Shown: positions 53,496 through 63,000 of the stretch, piece after piece
Position numbering within the stretch: the stretch's first letter is position 1
How the letters are laid out: every line of letters starts with the position of its first letter
Source: Luteibacter yeojuensis
Lineage (GTDB): Bacteria; Pseudomonadota; Gammaproteobacteria; Xanthomonadales; Rhodanobacteraceae
Direction: 5' to 3'
Length of the DNA: 64,000 nucleotides
Assembly (NCBI RefSeq): GCF_011742875.1
Contig: NZ_JAAQTL010000001.1
Span: 2,914,001 to 2,978,000, forward strand
The notes under the pieces: generated by a model
What the model saw: the letters and a program-made list of their open reading frames with translations, nothing else
What the model was told of the DNA's origin: nothing
The model's database searches: none
Program-made: the position numbers and the translations under genes

Positions 53496-53781
53496 ACAAG
53501 GCCTGGTAAATGAATCCGTCGCGGTCGCGCGCGATCGGCACCAGGAAGATGCCGAACTCGCCCAGCGCGCCGTTGCGCATGGTGTAGATGCGCTGCGGAA
53601 ACACCACCGCGGCCTCGTGACGGAACAGCAGCGAGAACGGCTCTCGCATCAGCCCATGTGCCGGTTGATGAGCGATGGGCCTGGCCTCGACCAGGACGAA
53701 CGGCGTGCTGACGTTCTCGATGTCGACCATGAAGGTCTCGTTGAGATGCGCCGCGAAGTGGTCCAGATGAAACAACTGCAT
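53488..53781 (-). CDS. DUF6916-like small protein
   Basis: A 97-residue protein starting MQLFHLDHFAAHLNETF behind a strong GGGGGAAA ribosome site. RHEAAVVFPQRIYTMRNGALGEFGIFLVPI resembles the DUF6916 family, which I recall as being found beside tail-collar trios. Beta-rich, with no signal peptide or membrane segment. Function unknown. It is encoded on the opposite strand, converging on the GNAT gene. Confidence 0.7.
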   Translation of the reverse strand: MQLFHLDHFAAHLNETFMVDIENVSTPFVLVEARPIAHQPAHGLMREPFSLLFRHEAAVVFPQRIYTMRNGALGEFGIFLVPIARDRDGFIYQALFN

Positions 53782-53889
53782 GATTTCCCCCCGTAGGCGC
53801 CGAGCATGCCGAAGATGCGCTACCCGTTCAACACTCGGACACCGGGCAGCGGCTAAGCTATGGCGCCGCCTCACAGGAACCCCCGACAC

Positions 53890-54684
53890 GTGAACGACCT
53901 GCTCAGCGCCATCCTCCTCGGTATCGTCGAGGGGATCACCGAGTTCCTGCCGATCTCCAGCACGGGGCATCTGCTCATCGCCGAACGCTGGCTGGGCGCG
54001 CGTTCCGATCTCTTCAACATTGCCATCCAGGCCGGCGCGATTCTCGCCGTCACGTTCATCTACTGGCGCACGCTGTGGAGCCTCGCGGTGAACTGGCGCC
54101 GCCCCGAGACGCGCGACTACGTGCTGAAGCTGCTGGTGGCGTTCCTGATCACCGCCGCGCTGGGACTCGTCGTGTCGAAGATGGGCTTCAAGCTGCCGGA
54201 GACGGTGACGCCGATCGCCTGGGCGCTCGTCATAGGCGGTGTATGGATGATGCTCGCCGAAAAACTCGCGGCGAACCGGCCCGATCATGCGGCGATTTCG
54301 TGGAAAGTTGCGATCCTCGTCGGCCTTGCGCAGATCGTTGCGGGCGTATTCCCTGGCACCTCGCGTTCCGCCGCCACGATCTTCGTCGCGATGCTCGCCG
54401 GTACCAACAATCGCGCCGCCGCCACGGAATTCGCCTTCCTTGTCGGCATTCCCACGATGTATGCGGCCTCCGGTTACGAACTGCTCAAGACCGTCCGCCA
54501 CGGCGGCGCCGCCGGCGAGGACTGGACCGGCCTCGGCGTCGCCTTCGTCGTGTCCACCATTGTCGCCTTCGTGGCCGTGAAGTGGCTGCTCGGTTACATC
54601 CGCTCGCATCGCTTCACTCCCTTCGCGATCTACCGCATCGCGCTGGGCGTCGCCCTGCTGCTCTTCCTGCCCGCCGGCGGCTGA
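53890..54684 (+). CDS. uppP: Undecaprenyl-diphosphatase UppP (BacA)
   Basis: A 264-residue inner-membrane enzyme that recycles undecaprenyl diphosphate to the monophosphate carrier for cell-wall synthesis and confers bacitracin tolerance. It has the two signature motifs LGIVEGITEFLPISSTGHLL and FPGTSRSAATI, and about eight hydrophobic segments. The start is GTG at 53890. The next gene begins 3 bp after its stop. Confidence 0.96.
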   Translation: MNDLLSAILLGIVEGITEFLPISSTGHLLIAERWLGARSDLFNIAIQAGAILAVTFIYWRTLWSLAVNWRRPETRDYVLKLLVAFLITAALGLVVSKMGFKLPETVTPIAWALVIGGVWMMLAEKLAANRPDHAAISWKVAILVGLAQIVAGVFPGTSRSAATIFVAMLAGTNNRAAATEFAFLVGIPTMYAASGYELLKTVRHGGAAGEDWTGLGVAFVVSTIVAFVAVKWLLGYIRSHRFTPFAIYRIALGVALLLFLPAGG

Positions 54685-54687
54685 CGC

Positions 54688-56253
54688 ATGGACAACGCCA
54701 CCCGCTACCGCTTGATCGATCTCACTATCGATCTCGCGCGCCAGCGGGTGGAGCGTGGCGGCATGCCGCTCGACGTGACGGGGCTCAGCTTCAGGCTGCT
54801 CGCCTGCCTGGTCGAGCGGGGCGATCGTGTCGTCGGCTTCGACGAGCTGATGGCCGAGGTCTGGGCGCCAGCGGTGGTGAACGAGGAGACGGTGACCCAG
54901 CGCGTGCGCCTGCTTCGCCAGTCGCTGGGCGACGATGCGCGCCAGCCGCGCTACGTGCGCACGGTGCGCAGCCGGGGTTACCAGTTGGGCGCGCCGCCGG
55001 TACCCGTCGGTGGGGAAGTGCCTCGGCGCCGCACGCTCTGGCCGGCCGTGGCCGCGGTGGGCGTATTCGCCGCGACCGCCGTGGGCGTGGGGTTCCTCGC
55101 TCGCGAGCAGAAACCTCCCATGACGGCGCAACGCGAGATCCTCGAGCGTGCCGGCTGGTACGCGGCGATGGGCCAGCGCGAGAACAACGAGCGTGCCCTC
55201 GCGCTGTACGACCGCGCACTGCGCGAGGCGCCCGACGACGTCGCCGCGCTGTCGGGCGCGAGCCGCACGCGCGCGGCGCGCAGCTGCCTCTATAACGCCG
55301 GTCCGGATGAGGCCCGCGACGCGTTGGGCCTGGCCACGCGGGCGGTCTCGGTTCGCGCGGACAGTGCGGCCGCCTGGGCGGCGCTCGGTTACGCCCACGA
55401 TTGCCTTGGCGACATCCCCGGCGCCATCGCGGGGTACGAACGCGCGGTGCGGCTGGATCCCACGGACGATGCCAGCCGCGCATCGGCCGCGTACCTGTAC
55501 CAGGAACAAGGCCGCCTCGCCGATGCCCTGCACGCGAACATGGACATGCGCGGCGATCCGGGCCGGGTGCGTTTCCGCGAAGTGCAGGTCGCCCGCGAAT
55601 ACGAATTGCTCGGCTTCACCGGCGCCGCCGAAGCGAGATACCGGCACGTATTCGACCTGTCGCCCGACAACGTCTTCGCCAACATCGGCTGGCCGGCCTT
55701 CCTGTTCGCACAGAAGCGCTTCGGCGAAGCGGGCGTGGCGCTCGCCGAGGCACGCGGTCGCGGCACGGCACGCTCGGAGCTGGCGCAGTTGCAGGGCGAA
55801 CTGGCGCTGCATCGTGGCGACCGGGGCGCGGCCGCCACGGCCTTCGCGGAAGCCCGCGCGTTGCGCCCCTCCGCCACGATGCCGGCGACACTCGCCACCC
55901 TTTACGGCGACGCGCCGGTGGCCCCGGCCTGGCTGCGCGACCGGATCGCATCGACCCGCGCCGCGCTGCAAGGCGACCCCTGGCCCGGCAGCCGCCTGGA
56001 ACTGGCCGTGCTCCTGGAAGCCGCGCACGACCGGCGCGGCGCCGTGGCGGCGCTTTCCGAAGCGGTCGACAAGGGCTGGCGCGACGCCGGCTACCTGCGC
56101 GCCTCGCCGCTGTTCGTACCGCTGGCCGGCGATCCCGGATTCGAAGCGGTCATCGAGGCCATTGGCCGACGCGTGACGGCGGAACGCGAACGGGTGCTCG
56201 AGGCGCCGTGGTGTCCGCCCGAACTGCGTACACGACGGAACGAATTCCTGTAG
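54688..56253 (+). CDS. CadC-like membrane-bound regulator with TPR domain
   Basis: A 521-residue one-component regulator. The N-terminal OmpR-type winged helix (about 8-100) has NEETVTQRVRLLRQSLGDDAR and YVRTVRSRGYQL. A single transmembrane helix (about 113-134) leads to a periplasmic domain of TPR-like helical repeats (about 150-510, e.g. AAWAALGYAHDCLGDIPGAIAGYERAVRLDP). It would sense in the periplasm and bind DNA from the membrane. Its last codons NEFL run straight into a TAG that is part of a REP element. Confidence 0.88.
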   Translation: MDNATRYRLIDLTIDLARQRVERGGMPLDVTGLSFRLLACLVERGDRVVGFDELMAEVWAPAVVNEETVTQRVRLLRQSLGDDARQPRYVRTVRSRGYQLGAPPVPVGGEVPRRRTLWPAVAAVGVFAATAVGVGFLAREQKPPMTAQREILERAGWYAAMGQRENNERALALYDRALREAPDDVAALSGASRTRAARSCLYNAGPDEARDALGLATRAVSVRADSAAAWAALGYAHDCLGDIPGAIAGYERAVRLDPTDDASRASAAYLYQEQGRLADALHANMDMRGDPGRVRFREVQVAREYELLGFTGAAEARYRHVFDLSPDNVFANIGWPAFLFAQKRFGEAGVALAEARGRGTARSELAQLQGELALHRGDRGAAATAFAEARALRPSATMPATLATLYGDAPVAPAWLRDRIASTRAALQGDPWPGSRLELAVLLEAAHDRRGAVAALSEAVDKGWRDAGYLRASPLFVPLAGDPGFEAVIEAIGRRVTAERERVLEAPWCPPELRTRRNEFL

Positions 56254-56327
56254 GAGCCGCTATAGCGGCGAGAGCAACCGTGCAGCGGCTCCGCAGGATT
56301 TCCTCGCCGCTATAGTGGGCGCCTACA
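56249..56327. repeat. REP pair (REPIN-like), copy D
   Basis: GTAGGAGCCGCTATAGCGG (56250-56268) and an inverted, partly diverged partner ending near 56325. The first arm holds the TAG stop codon of the CadC-like gene. It separates convergent genes. Confidence 0.85.
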
Positions 56328-56353
56328 TGGGTTAGTACGCCCAGAAAGTCCGC

Positions 56354-57481
56354 CTATCGGGGAAGCGCCTTCAGGACGATATCGCGGAAGATCTCCTGCG
56401 ACTGCGGATGAGCGTAACGCTGGTTGTACGCCTCGCTGGTGACGACGGCCACGAGGCCGCGCTCCGGCAACACGAATACGTAGTTCCCGCCGTTGCCGCT
56501 CATCGCCCATACCTTCGTCTCCGCGCCATGGACGGGGAAGCGGAACTGCCACCAGAGGTAGCCGTAGTCGGCATCGTCGCGGGCCTGCGCATGCGATGTC
56601 AGCATCGCGCGCACCCACGCCTCCGGCAACACCGTCCTGCCTTTCCAGCGTCCACCGTCCGCGATCGTCTGCCCGAGCTTCGCGAGGTCGCGCGAGCGGT
56701 AGCGCGTGCCGCCGCCGCCCATGCCGATGCCTTCGCTCGATGCGTTCCACTTTGCCTGCGCGATACCCAGCGGCTCTTCCAGCACCTCGTGCGCGAAGGA
56801 TGCGAGCGGCTCTTTCGTGGCGCGCTCGACGACGGCACCGGCGACGAAGCTGCCGGCGGTGCAATACGAGAACGTGCGTCCGTACGGCGAATCCTTCGGC
56901 CGGCTCACCCAGGGCGCATATCCGCGGATCGGCAGGTTGAGCGCGAAATCGAGCCAGCGCTCGGTGACGTACATGCGCTCCTCGTTGCCGGAAGAGAAGG
57001 GGTTGTCGTCGTCGCACTCCCAGATCGAACTCATGGTGAGGAGGTCTTCCAGCGTGATCGTTGCGCGGCGCGGATCGGGGTGTTCGATGCGGATATCCGG
57101 AAAGAAGGCATACACCGGCGCCTTCACGTCGGGGATGGCGCCGCGCGCGATCGCCGCGCCGACCAGCATCGCGGTGAGGCTCTTGCTCGCCGAGCGGATG
57201 TCGTTGAGCCGGTCGGGCGAACCATCGTTGAAGTAATGCTCGTAGACGAGCCGCCCACGGTCGGCGACAACCACGCTGGTGATCTTCTTGTAGCTGCCGT
57301 CGGCGACCTTGTCCTCGAGGGTCGCGAGGGTCGCGGTGTTCCAGCCGAGCCTGGCGGCATCGGCTACGGGCCAGCCGTCGCTGGCCTGGACGGGCGGGCG
57401 GTAGCTGCCCGCCGCCGCAGGCAGGGTCAGGCCAAGGACAACGAGGGCCGCGAGCCCGCGGCGGGCGAACGTGGGGTACAT
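56354..57481 (-). CDS. Secreted serine hydrolase (class C beta-lactamase fold)
   Basis: A 375-residue exported protein with a signal peptide (LAALVVLGLTLPAAAG). Active-site SxxK is SASK in IRSASKSLTAML. The second motif is YCT in FSYCTAGSFVAG, and a third, HxG/KTG-like region is near WAMSGNGGNYVFVLPERGL. It is not closely similar to the lipoprotein at 11373 outside these motifs. Probably an esterase or peptidase in the periplasm; substrate unknown. Confidence 0.87.
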   Translation of the reverse strand: MYPTFARRGLAALVVLGLTLPAAAGSYRPPVQASDGWPVADAARLGWNTATLATLEDKVADGSYKKITSVVVADRGRLVYEHYFNDGSPDRLNDIRSASKSLTAMLVGAAIARGAIPDVKAPVYAFFPDIRIEHPDPRRATITLEDLLTMSSIWECDDDNPFSSGNEERMYVTERWLDFALNLPIRGYAPWVSRPKDSPYGRTFSYCTAGSFVAGAVVERATKEPLASFAHEVLEEPLGIAQAKWNASSEGIGMGGGGTRYRSRDLAKLGQTIADGGRWKGRTVLPEAWVRAMLTSHAQARDDADYGYLWWQFRFPVHGAETKVWAMSGNGGNYVFVLPERGLVAVVTSEAYNQRYAHPQSQEIFRDIVLKALPR

Positions 57482-57576
57482 GGCGAGGGCTCCTGGGATG
57501 GAGTCCCGAGTGAAGCGAATGGCCGCCTGAAGCGCCTGAAACCTTCGTGAAGTTTCGTGAAGGCCGCCGCTGCGAC

Positions 57577-57661
57577 TGTAGGAGCCGCTATAGCGGCGAG
57601 GGAACCTTACCTCACCGCTTCATTGCTTCGTTGGCTTCTCGCCGCTATAGCGGCTCCTACA
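57577..57661. repeat. REP pair (REPIN-like), copy E
   Basis: Two perfect inverted copies of GTAGGAGCCGCTATAGCGG flanking about 45 bases, in the gap between the serine hydrolase start and the LysR stop. Confidence 0.88.
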
Positions 57662-57667
57662 AAGTGC

Positions 57668-58651
57668 TCAGGCCACCGCCGCGGCGGCTTCCTGGCGCAG
57701 CTTGCGCTGGCGGGCCATTTCCATCTGTTGTTGCTGCACCAGTTTGCATTTCGGTTCGCTGGTGCGCTGGAACAGCTCGCTGGTCCATTCGATGAAGGCC
57801 TGGACGCGTGCGGAGAGGTGGCGCTTCTGCGGGTACACGATCCACAGGTTCGAGCCGGTGGAGATCGTGTCGGTCATGATGATCTCGAGCAGGCCCTTCT
57901 CCAGCGCCGTGTTCGCGAGGCAGTGCGGAGCCTGGATGATGCCGAGGCCGGCGATGGCGGCCTGGATCACCGATTCGCCGTCGTTGATCAGCATGTGCGC
58001 ATCCACGTCGACCGACACGCGCCCGCTCGGGGAATCGAACTGCCACTGGTAGGGCTTGCCGGTGCTCGGATGGACGAAATTCACCGCGCGGTGGTTCTTC
58101 AGGTCGTCGATGGAGGACGGCATGCCGTGCTTCGCCAGGTACGACGGCGCGGCGCAGAGCACATTGCTGAAGTGGCCGATCTTGCGCGCGATGAGGCTTG
58201 AGTCGGCCAGTTCGCCCATGCGGATGGCGCAATCGAAGCCTTCCTCGTTCAGGTCGAACGGGAAGTCGCACATGGTCAGCTCGAGGCGGATGTCCGGGTA
58301 TTTGTGCTCGAACTCGGCGAGATTGGGGATCAGGGCTGCACGGCCGACGGCCGAGGATGCGGCCACCCGCAGCTTGCCCGCCGGCTTGGTCCTGGCGTAC
58401 CCGAGCGCCTCCGTGGCTTCGGTCAGATCGGCAAGGATCTCCTTGCAACGTGCATAGAACGCGGACCCATCGTCGGTCAGACGCAGCGAACGCGTCGAAC
58501 GAAAGAACAGCCGGGCACCCAGGCTTTCCTCGAGGCGGGAAATGGCGCGGCTGACGCCCGAAGGGGTCATCTGCAGGTGCTGGGCGGCGGAGGAAAAGCT
58601 CTTGGCCTCCACCACGCGCACGAAAACGCTGATAGCGGAAAAGTCTTCCAT
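57668..58651 (-). CDS. LysR-family transcriptional regulator
   Basis: A 327-residue regulator. The helix-turn-helix (about 1-62) reads VVEAKSFSSAAQHLQMTPSGVSRAISRLEESLGARLF. The effector domain has GKLRVAASSAVGRAALIPNLAEF and CDFPFDLNEEGFDCAIRMGEL, as in AaeR/PecT-type LysR proteins. An unusual Gln/Met/Lys/Arg/Ala-rich tail follows the domain (about 300-327). It is divergent from the RND pump genes, so it may regulate them. Start MEDFSAISVF at 58651. Confidence 0.92.
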   Translation of the reverse strand: MEDFSAISVFVRVVEAKSFSSAAQHLQMTPSGVSRAISRLEESLGARLFFRSTRSLRLTDDGSAFYARCKEILADLTEATEALGYARTKPAGKLRVAASSAVGRAALIPNLAEFEHKYPDIRLELTMCDFPFDLNEEGFDCAIRMGELADSSLIARKIGHFSNVLCAAPSYLAKHGMPSSIDDLKNHRAVNFVHPSTGKPYQWQFDSPSGRVSVDVDAHMLINDGESVIQAAIAGLGIIQAPHCLANTALEKGLLEIIMTDTISTGSNLWIVYPQKRHLSARVQAFIEWTSELFQRTSEPKCKLVQQQQMEMARQRKLRQEAAAAVA

Positions 58652-58773
58652 CTCTGGACTCCGGGGGTGCATTCGTGACTGAGCGTCACAGCCGCGATGA
58701 TTGTAGACCCATTTTTCGCTTGCGGGGCAAGACCTAGATTTCGCCCCCTGCGGTGGACCCGATATCGACCCGG

Positions 58774-58804
58774 TTGACCTCAACCTTAGTTGAGGTGTCA
58801 GGCT
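58774..58804 (+). promoter_or_regulatory. SoxR-like box within a 19-bp-spacer promoter of the RND pump
   Basis: CCTCAACCTTAGTTGAGG (58778-58795) has the same outer arms as SoxR boxes (CCTCAA-N6-TTGAGG); the perfect inverted repeat is ACCTCAAC-CTTA-GTTGAGGT (58777-58796). It lies between TTGACC (58774-58779) and CAGGCT (58799-58804), 19 bp apart, as in MerR-family promoters. It is 50 bp upstream of the pump's first gene. Confidence 0.7.
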
Positions 58805-58853
58805 TACGGACTGCCAGCCCCTTTCCCCTCCTTTACGACACTCCAGGACTCCC

Positions 58854-60059
58854 ATGAAGAAGAAAATCCTGTTCGGTTCGTCCGCCCTCGCGGTGGCTGT
58901 CGCCTCGGCGATCTGGCTGAGCGCCGGCAGCTCGGCCAGCCGCGCCGGCGAGCCCGCCGCGGCTCCGCCGGCACCGGAGGTCACCGTGGCCCAGGTCCTG
59001 CTCCGCCCCGTCTCCGACACCAATGCCTTCACCGGCCGCATCCAGGCCGTGGACACCATCCAGATCAAGCCGCGCGTCAGTGGTTATATCGATGCGATCC
59101 ATTTCCGCGAAGGCGCCTTGGTGAAGAAGGGCGACCTGTTGTTCACCATCGACCCTCGCCCCTACCGTGCCGAGGCCGACCGCCTCGCGGCCAACCTCGC
59201 CCAGGCGAAAGCCGAGTCGAAGAACGCCGACGCCAACGCCGCCCGCGGCAACAAGCTGGTGGAGCAGCACGCCGTATCGCGCGAGGAAGCCGACCGGCTC
59301 GACACCGCGGCCGCCAGCGCGAAGGCGCAGGTCGCCTCGGCGCAGGCGGCGCTCGACAACGCCCGGCTCAACCTCTCGTTCACCCAGGTGCGCGCACCGG
59401 TCGACGGCAAGGTCAGCAATGCCCAGATCACCGCGGGCAACCTCGTGACACCGGGCGACACGCTCACCAGCGTGGTCACCGTGGACCCGATGTACGTCTA
59501 TTTCGACGTGGACGAGCAGACCTTCCTGAAGCTGGACCGCCTACGTCGCGAGAGCGGTCGCGCCCCGGCGGTGGAAATGGGCCTGGCCGACGAGGAAGGC
59601 TATCCACACGCCGGCAAGATCGACTTCATCGACAACCAGGTGCGCACCGGTGCCGGCACGATCCGCCTGCGCGCCGTGTTCCCGAATGCCGATGGCGCCT
59701 ATACCGCCGGACTCTTCGCTCGCGTCGAACTGCGCAGCGGCGACACCCAGCCACGTGCGCTGATCGACGACAAGGCCGTGGGCACCGACCTCGGTAACAA
59801 GTTCGTCTACGTGGTCGGCAAAGACAAGAAGGTCGAGTACCGGCGCGTCTCCACCGGTGCGCTGGTGGATGGCCTGCGCGTGGTCGATTCCGGCCTCGGT
59901 GCCGACGACATCGTGGTGGTGAACGGCCTGCAGCGCGTGCGCCCGGGCGTCGAAGTGAATGCGAAGCGTGTCGCGATGGCGTCGCTGGTACCGGAAGGGG
60001 CGCGCAACGTCGCCTCGCGCCCGGCCGGCGTCGACAGCGTGGCGCAGAACCAGGACTGA
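58854..60059 (+). CDS. RND efflux periplasmic adaptor (MexE/AcrA-like)
   Basis: A 401-residue membrane fusion protein. The N-terminal signal or anchor is ILFGSSALAVAVASAIWLSAG. The barrel-sandwich half-motifs are AFTGRIQAVDTIQIKPRVSGYIDAI and LSFTQVRAPVDGKVSNAQI, enclosing a coiled-coil hairpin (about 95-165). A beta-barrel and membrane-proximal domain follow. No lipobox Cys, unlike AcrA. First gene of a three-gene RND operon; the SoxR-like promoter lies just upstream. Confidence 0.94.
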   Translation: MKKKILFGSSALAVAVASAIWLSAGSSASRAGEPAAAPPAPEVTVAQVLLRPVSDTNAFTGRIQAVDTIQIKPRVSGYIDAIHFREGALVKKGDLLFTIDPRPYRAEADRLAANLAQAKAESKNADANAARGNKLVEQHAVSREEADRLDTAAASAKAQVASAQAALDNARLNLSFTQVRAPVDGKVSNAQITAGNLVTPGDTLTSVVTVDPMYVYFDVDEQTFLKLDRLRRESGRAPAVEMGLADEEGYPHAGKIDFIDNQVRTGAGTIRLRAVFPNADGAYTAGLFARVELRSGDTQPRALIDDKAVGTDLGNKFVYVVGKDKKVEYRRVSTGALVDGLRVVDSGLGADDIVVVNGLQRVRPGVEVNAKRVAMASLVPEGARNVASRPAGVDSVAQNQD

Positions 60060-60066
60060 TCCACCC

Positions 60067-63000
60067 ATGAAAATCGCCCAATTCTTCGTCGACCGCCCGA
60101 TCCTCGCGGGCGTGCTGTCGGTGCTGTTCCTGATCGCGGGCGGTATCGCCGTGTTCAAGCTGCCGATCAGCGAATACCCGGAGGTGGTGCCGCCCACCGT
60201 GGTGGTGAAGGCCTCCTATCCCGGCGCGAACCCCAAGGTGATCGCCGAAACCGTCGCCACGCCGCTGGAGGAACAGATCAACGGCGTGGAAGGCATGTTG
60301 TACACCTCCTCGCAGTCCACCAGCGACGGCGCGATGACGCTCACCGTCACCTTCGCGCTCGGCACGGACCTGGATAACGCCCAGGTGCAGGTGCAGAACC
60401 GCGTGGCGCAGGCACTGCCGCGCCTGCCCGAGGAAGTGCAGCGCCTCGGCGTGACGACGAACAAGAGTTCGCCCGACCTCACCATGGTCGTGCACCTCAC
60501 GTCGCCCGACCACCGCTACGACATGCTCTACCTGTCCAACTACGCCCGCACGCGCATCAAGGACCAACTCGCCCGTCTCGACGGCGTGGGCGACGTCCAG
60601 TTGTTCGGCGCCGGCGAGTACAGCATGCGCATCTGGATGAACCCGGAGAAGCTGGCGATCCGCAACCTCACCACGGGCGACGTGATCAAGGCCATCCGCG
60701 AGCAGAACATCGAGGTGGCCGCCGGTGCGCTGAACGCGCCTCCCGGGCCGAGCACCGCCGCCTTCCAGGTAAACATCAACACGCGCGGCCGCCTGGTCAC
60801 CGAGGACGACTTCCTCAACATCATCGTGCGCAGCGATCCCTCCGGCTCCGTGACGCACCTGCGCGACGTGGCCCGCGTGGAGCTGGGCTCGAACAACTAC
60901 GCGCTGCGCAGCCTGCTGAACAACCGCGAGGCGGTCGCGATTCCCATCTTCCAGCGCCCGGGCTCCAACGCGATCGCCATCTCCGACGAAGTGCGCAAGG
61001 AGATGGTCGAGCTGAAGAAGGACTTCCCGCAGGGCGTCGATTATTCGATCGTCTACGATCCGACGGTGTTCGTGCGCGGGTCCATCGATGCCGTGGTGCA
61101 TACGTTGTTCGAGGCGATCGTCCTCGTCGTGCTGGTGGTGATCCTGTTCCTGCAGACGTGGCGCGCGTCGATCATCCCGCTGGTGGCGGTACCGGTTTCG
61201 CTGATCGGTACCTTCGCGGTGATGTACCTCGCCGGATTCTCGTTGAACGCACTGTCGCTGTTCGGCCTCGTGCTCGCCATCGGCATCGTGGTCGACGATG
61301 CCATCGTGGTCGTGGAGAACGTGGAGCGGCACATCGAGCACGGCCTCGATCCAAAGATGGCCACGCGCCAGGCCATGACCGAGGTGACCGGCCCGATCGT
61401 CGCGACCGCCCTCGTGCTCTGCGCGGTGTTCGTGCCCGCCGCCTTCATCAGCGGCCTGACCGGCCAGTTCTATCGCCAGTTCGCGCTGACCATCGCCATC
61501 TCCACGGTGATCTCCGCGTTCAACTCGCTGACGCTGAGCCCGGCGTTGTCGGCCATCCTGCTGAAGGGCCGCGACGAGCCGAAGGACAGGCTCACGGTGT
61601 GGATGGATCGCAGCCTCGGCTGGCTGTTCCGGCCGTTCAACCGCACGTTCGAGCGCGGCGCGCACGGCTACGTGGGTGGGGTGAAGAAGATCCTTCGCTT
61701 CTCCGGCATCGTGCTGGTGCTCTACGCGGGCCTCGTCGGCCTGGCCTTCCTCGGCTTCTCGAAGGTACCGACCGGCTTCGTGCCCTCGCAGGACAAGCAG
61801 TACCTCGTGTCCTTCGCCCAGCTGCCCGACGCGGCTTCGCTCGACCGCACGGAGAGCGTCATCCGCCGCATGGGCGACATCGCGCTGGCCCAGCCGGGCG
61901 TGGAGAGCGCCGTGCAGTTCCCCGGCCTGTCGATCAACGGCTTCACCAACAGCACCAATGCCGGCATCGTCTTCGTGACGCTGAAGCCGTTCGAGGAACG
62001 CCGTAGCAAGGATGTCTCGGCCGATGCGATCGCCGCGGCGCTGAACCAGAAGTTCGCTTCCATCCAGGACGCGTACATCGCGATCTTCCCGCCGCCGCCG
62101 GTAAACGGTCTCGGTACGATCGGCGGCTTCCGCATGCAGATCGAGGATCGCGGCGGACTGGGCTTCGAGGAACTCTACAAGCAGACCCAGGGCATCATCG
62201 GGGCCAGCCAGAAGACGCCGGAGCTCGCGCACCTGTTCACCAGCTTCCAGGTGAGCGTGCCGCAGTTCGACGCCGACGTGGATCGCGAGAAGGCGAAGTC
62301 GGAAGGCATCGACCTGGGCGACGTGTTCCAGACGATGCAGGCCTACCTCGGCTCGCTCTACGTCAACGACTTCAACCGTTTCGGCCGCACCTACCAGGTG
62401 AACGTGTCGGCGGAGCCGTCGTTCCGCCACGAGCCGTCCGACATCGTGGGCCTCAAGACCCGCAATGCCGCCGGCGACCTCGTGCCGCTGGGCTCGTTCC
62501 TGACCGTGCGCCAGACCAACGGTCCGGACCGCGTGCAGCACTACAACGGCTTCCCCACCGCCGAGATCAATGGCGGCCCGGCACCGGGTTACAGCACGGG
62601 CCAGGCGCAGGACGCGATGGAAGCGCTGGTGAAGGCGAACCTGCCGAACGGCATGAGCTACGAGTGGACGGAGCTGACCTACCAGCAGATCCTCGCCGGC
62701 AATACCGCCGTGCTGGTGTTCCCCCTGTCGGTGCTGCTGGTGTTCCTCGTGCTGGCTTCGCTTTACGAGAGCCTGAGCCTGCCGCTGGCCGTGATCCTGA
62801 TCGTGCCGATGGTGCTGTTGTCCGCGATCTTCGGTGTGTTCGTCACCGGCGGCGACAACAACATCTTTACCCAGATCGGCCTGATCGTGCTGGTGGGCCT
62901 GGCGTGCAAGAACGCGATCCTGATCGTCGAGTTCGCCCGCGAGGCGGAGATCGAAGGCATGAACCGCGTCGACGCGGTGCTCGAAGCCGCCCGCCTGCGA

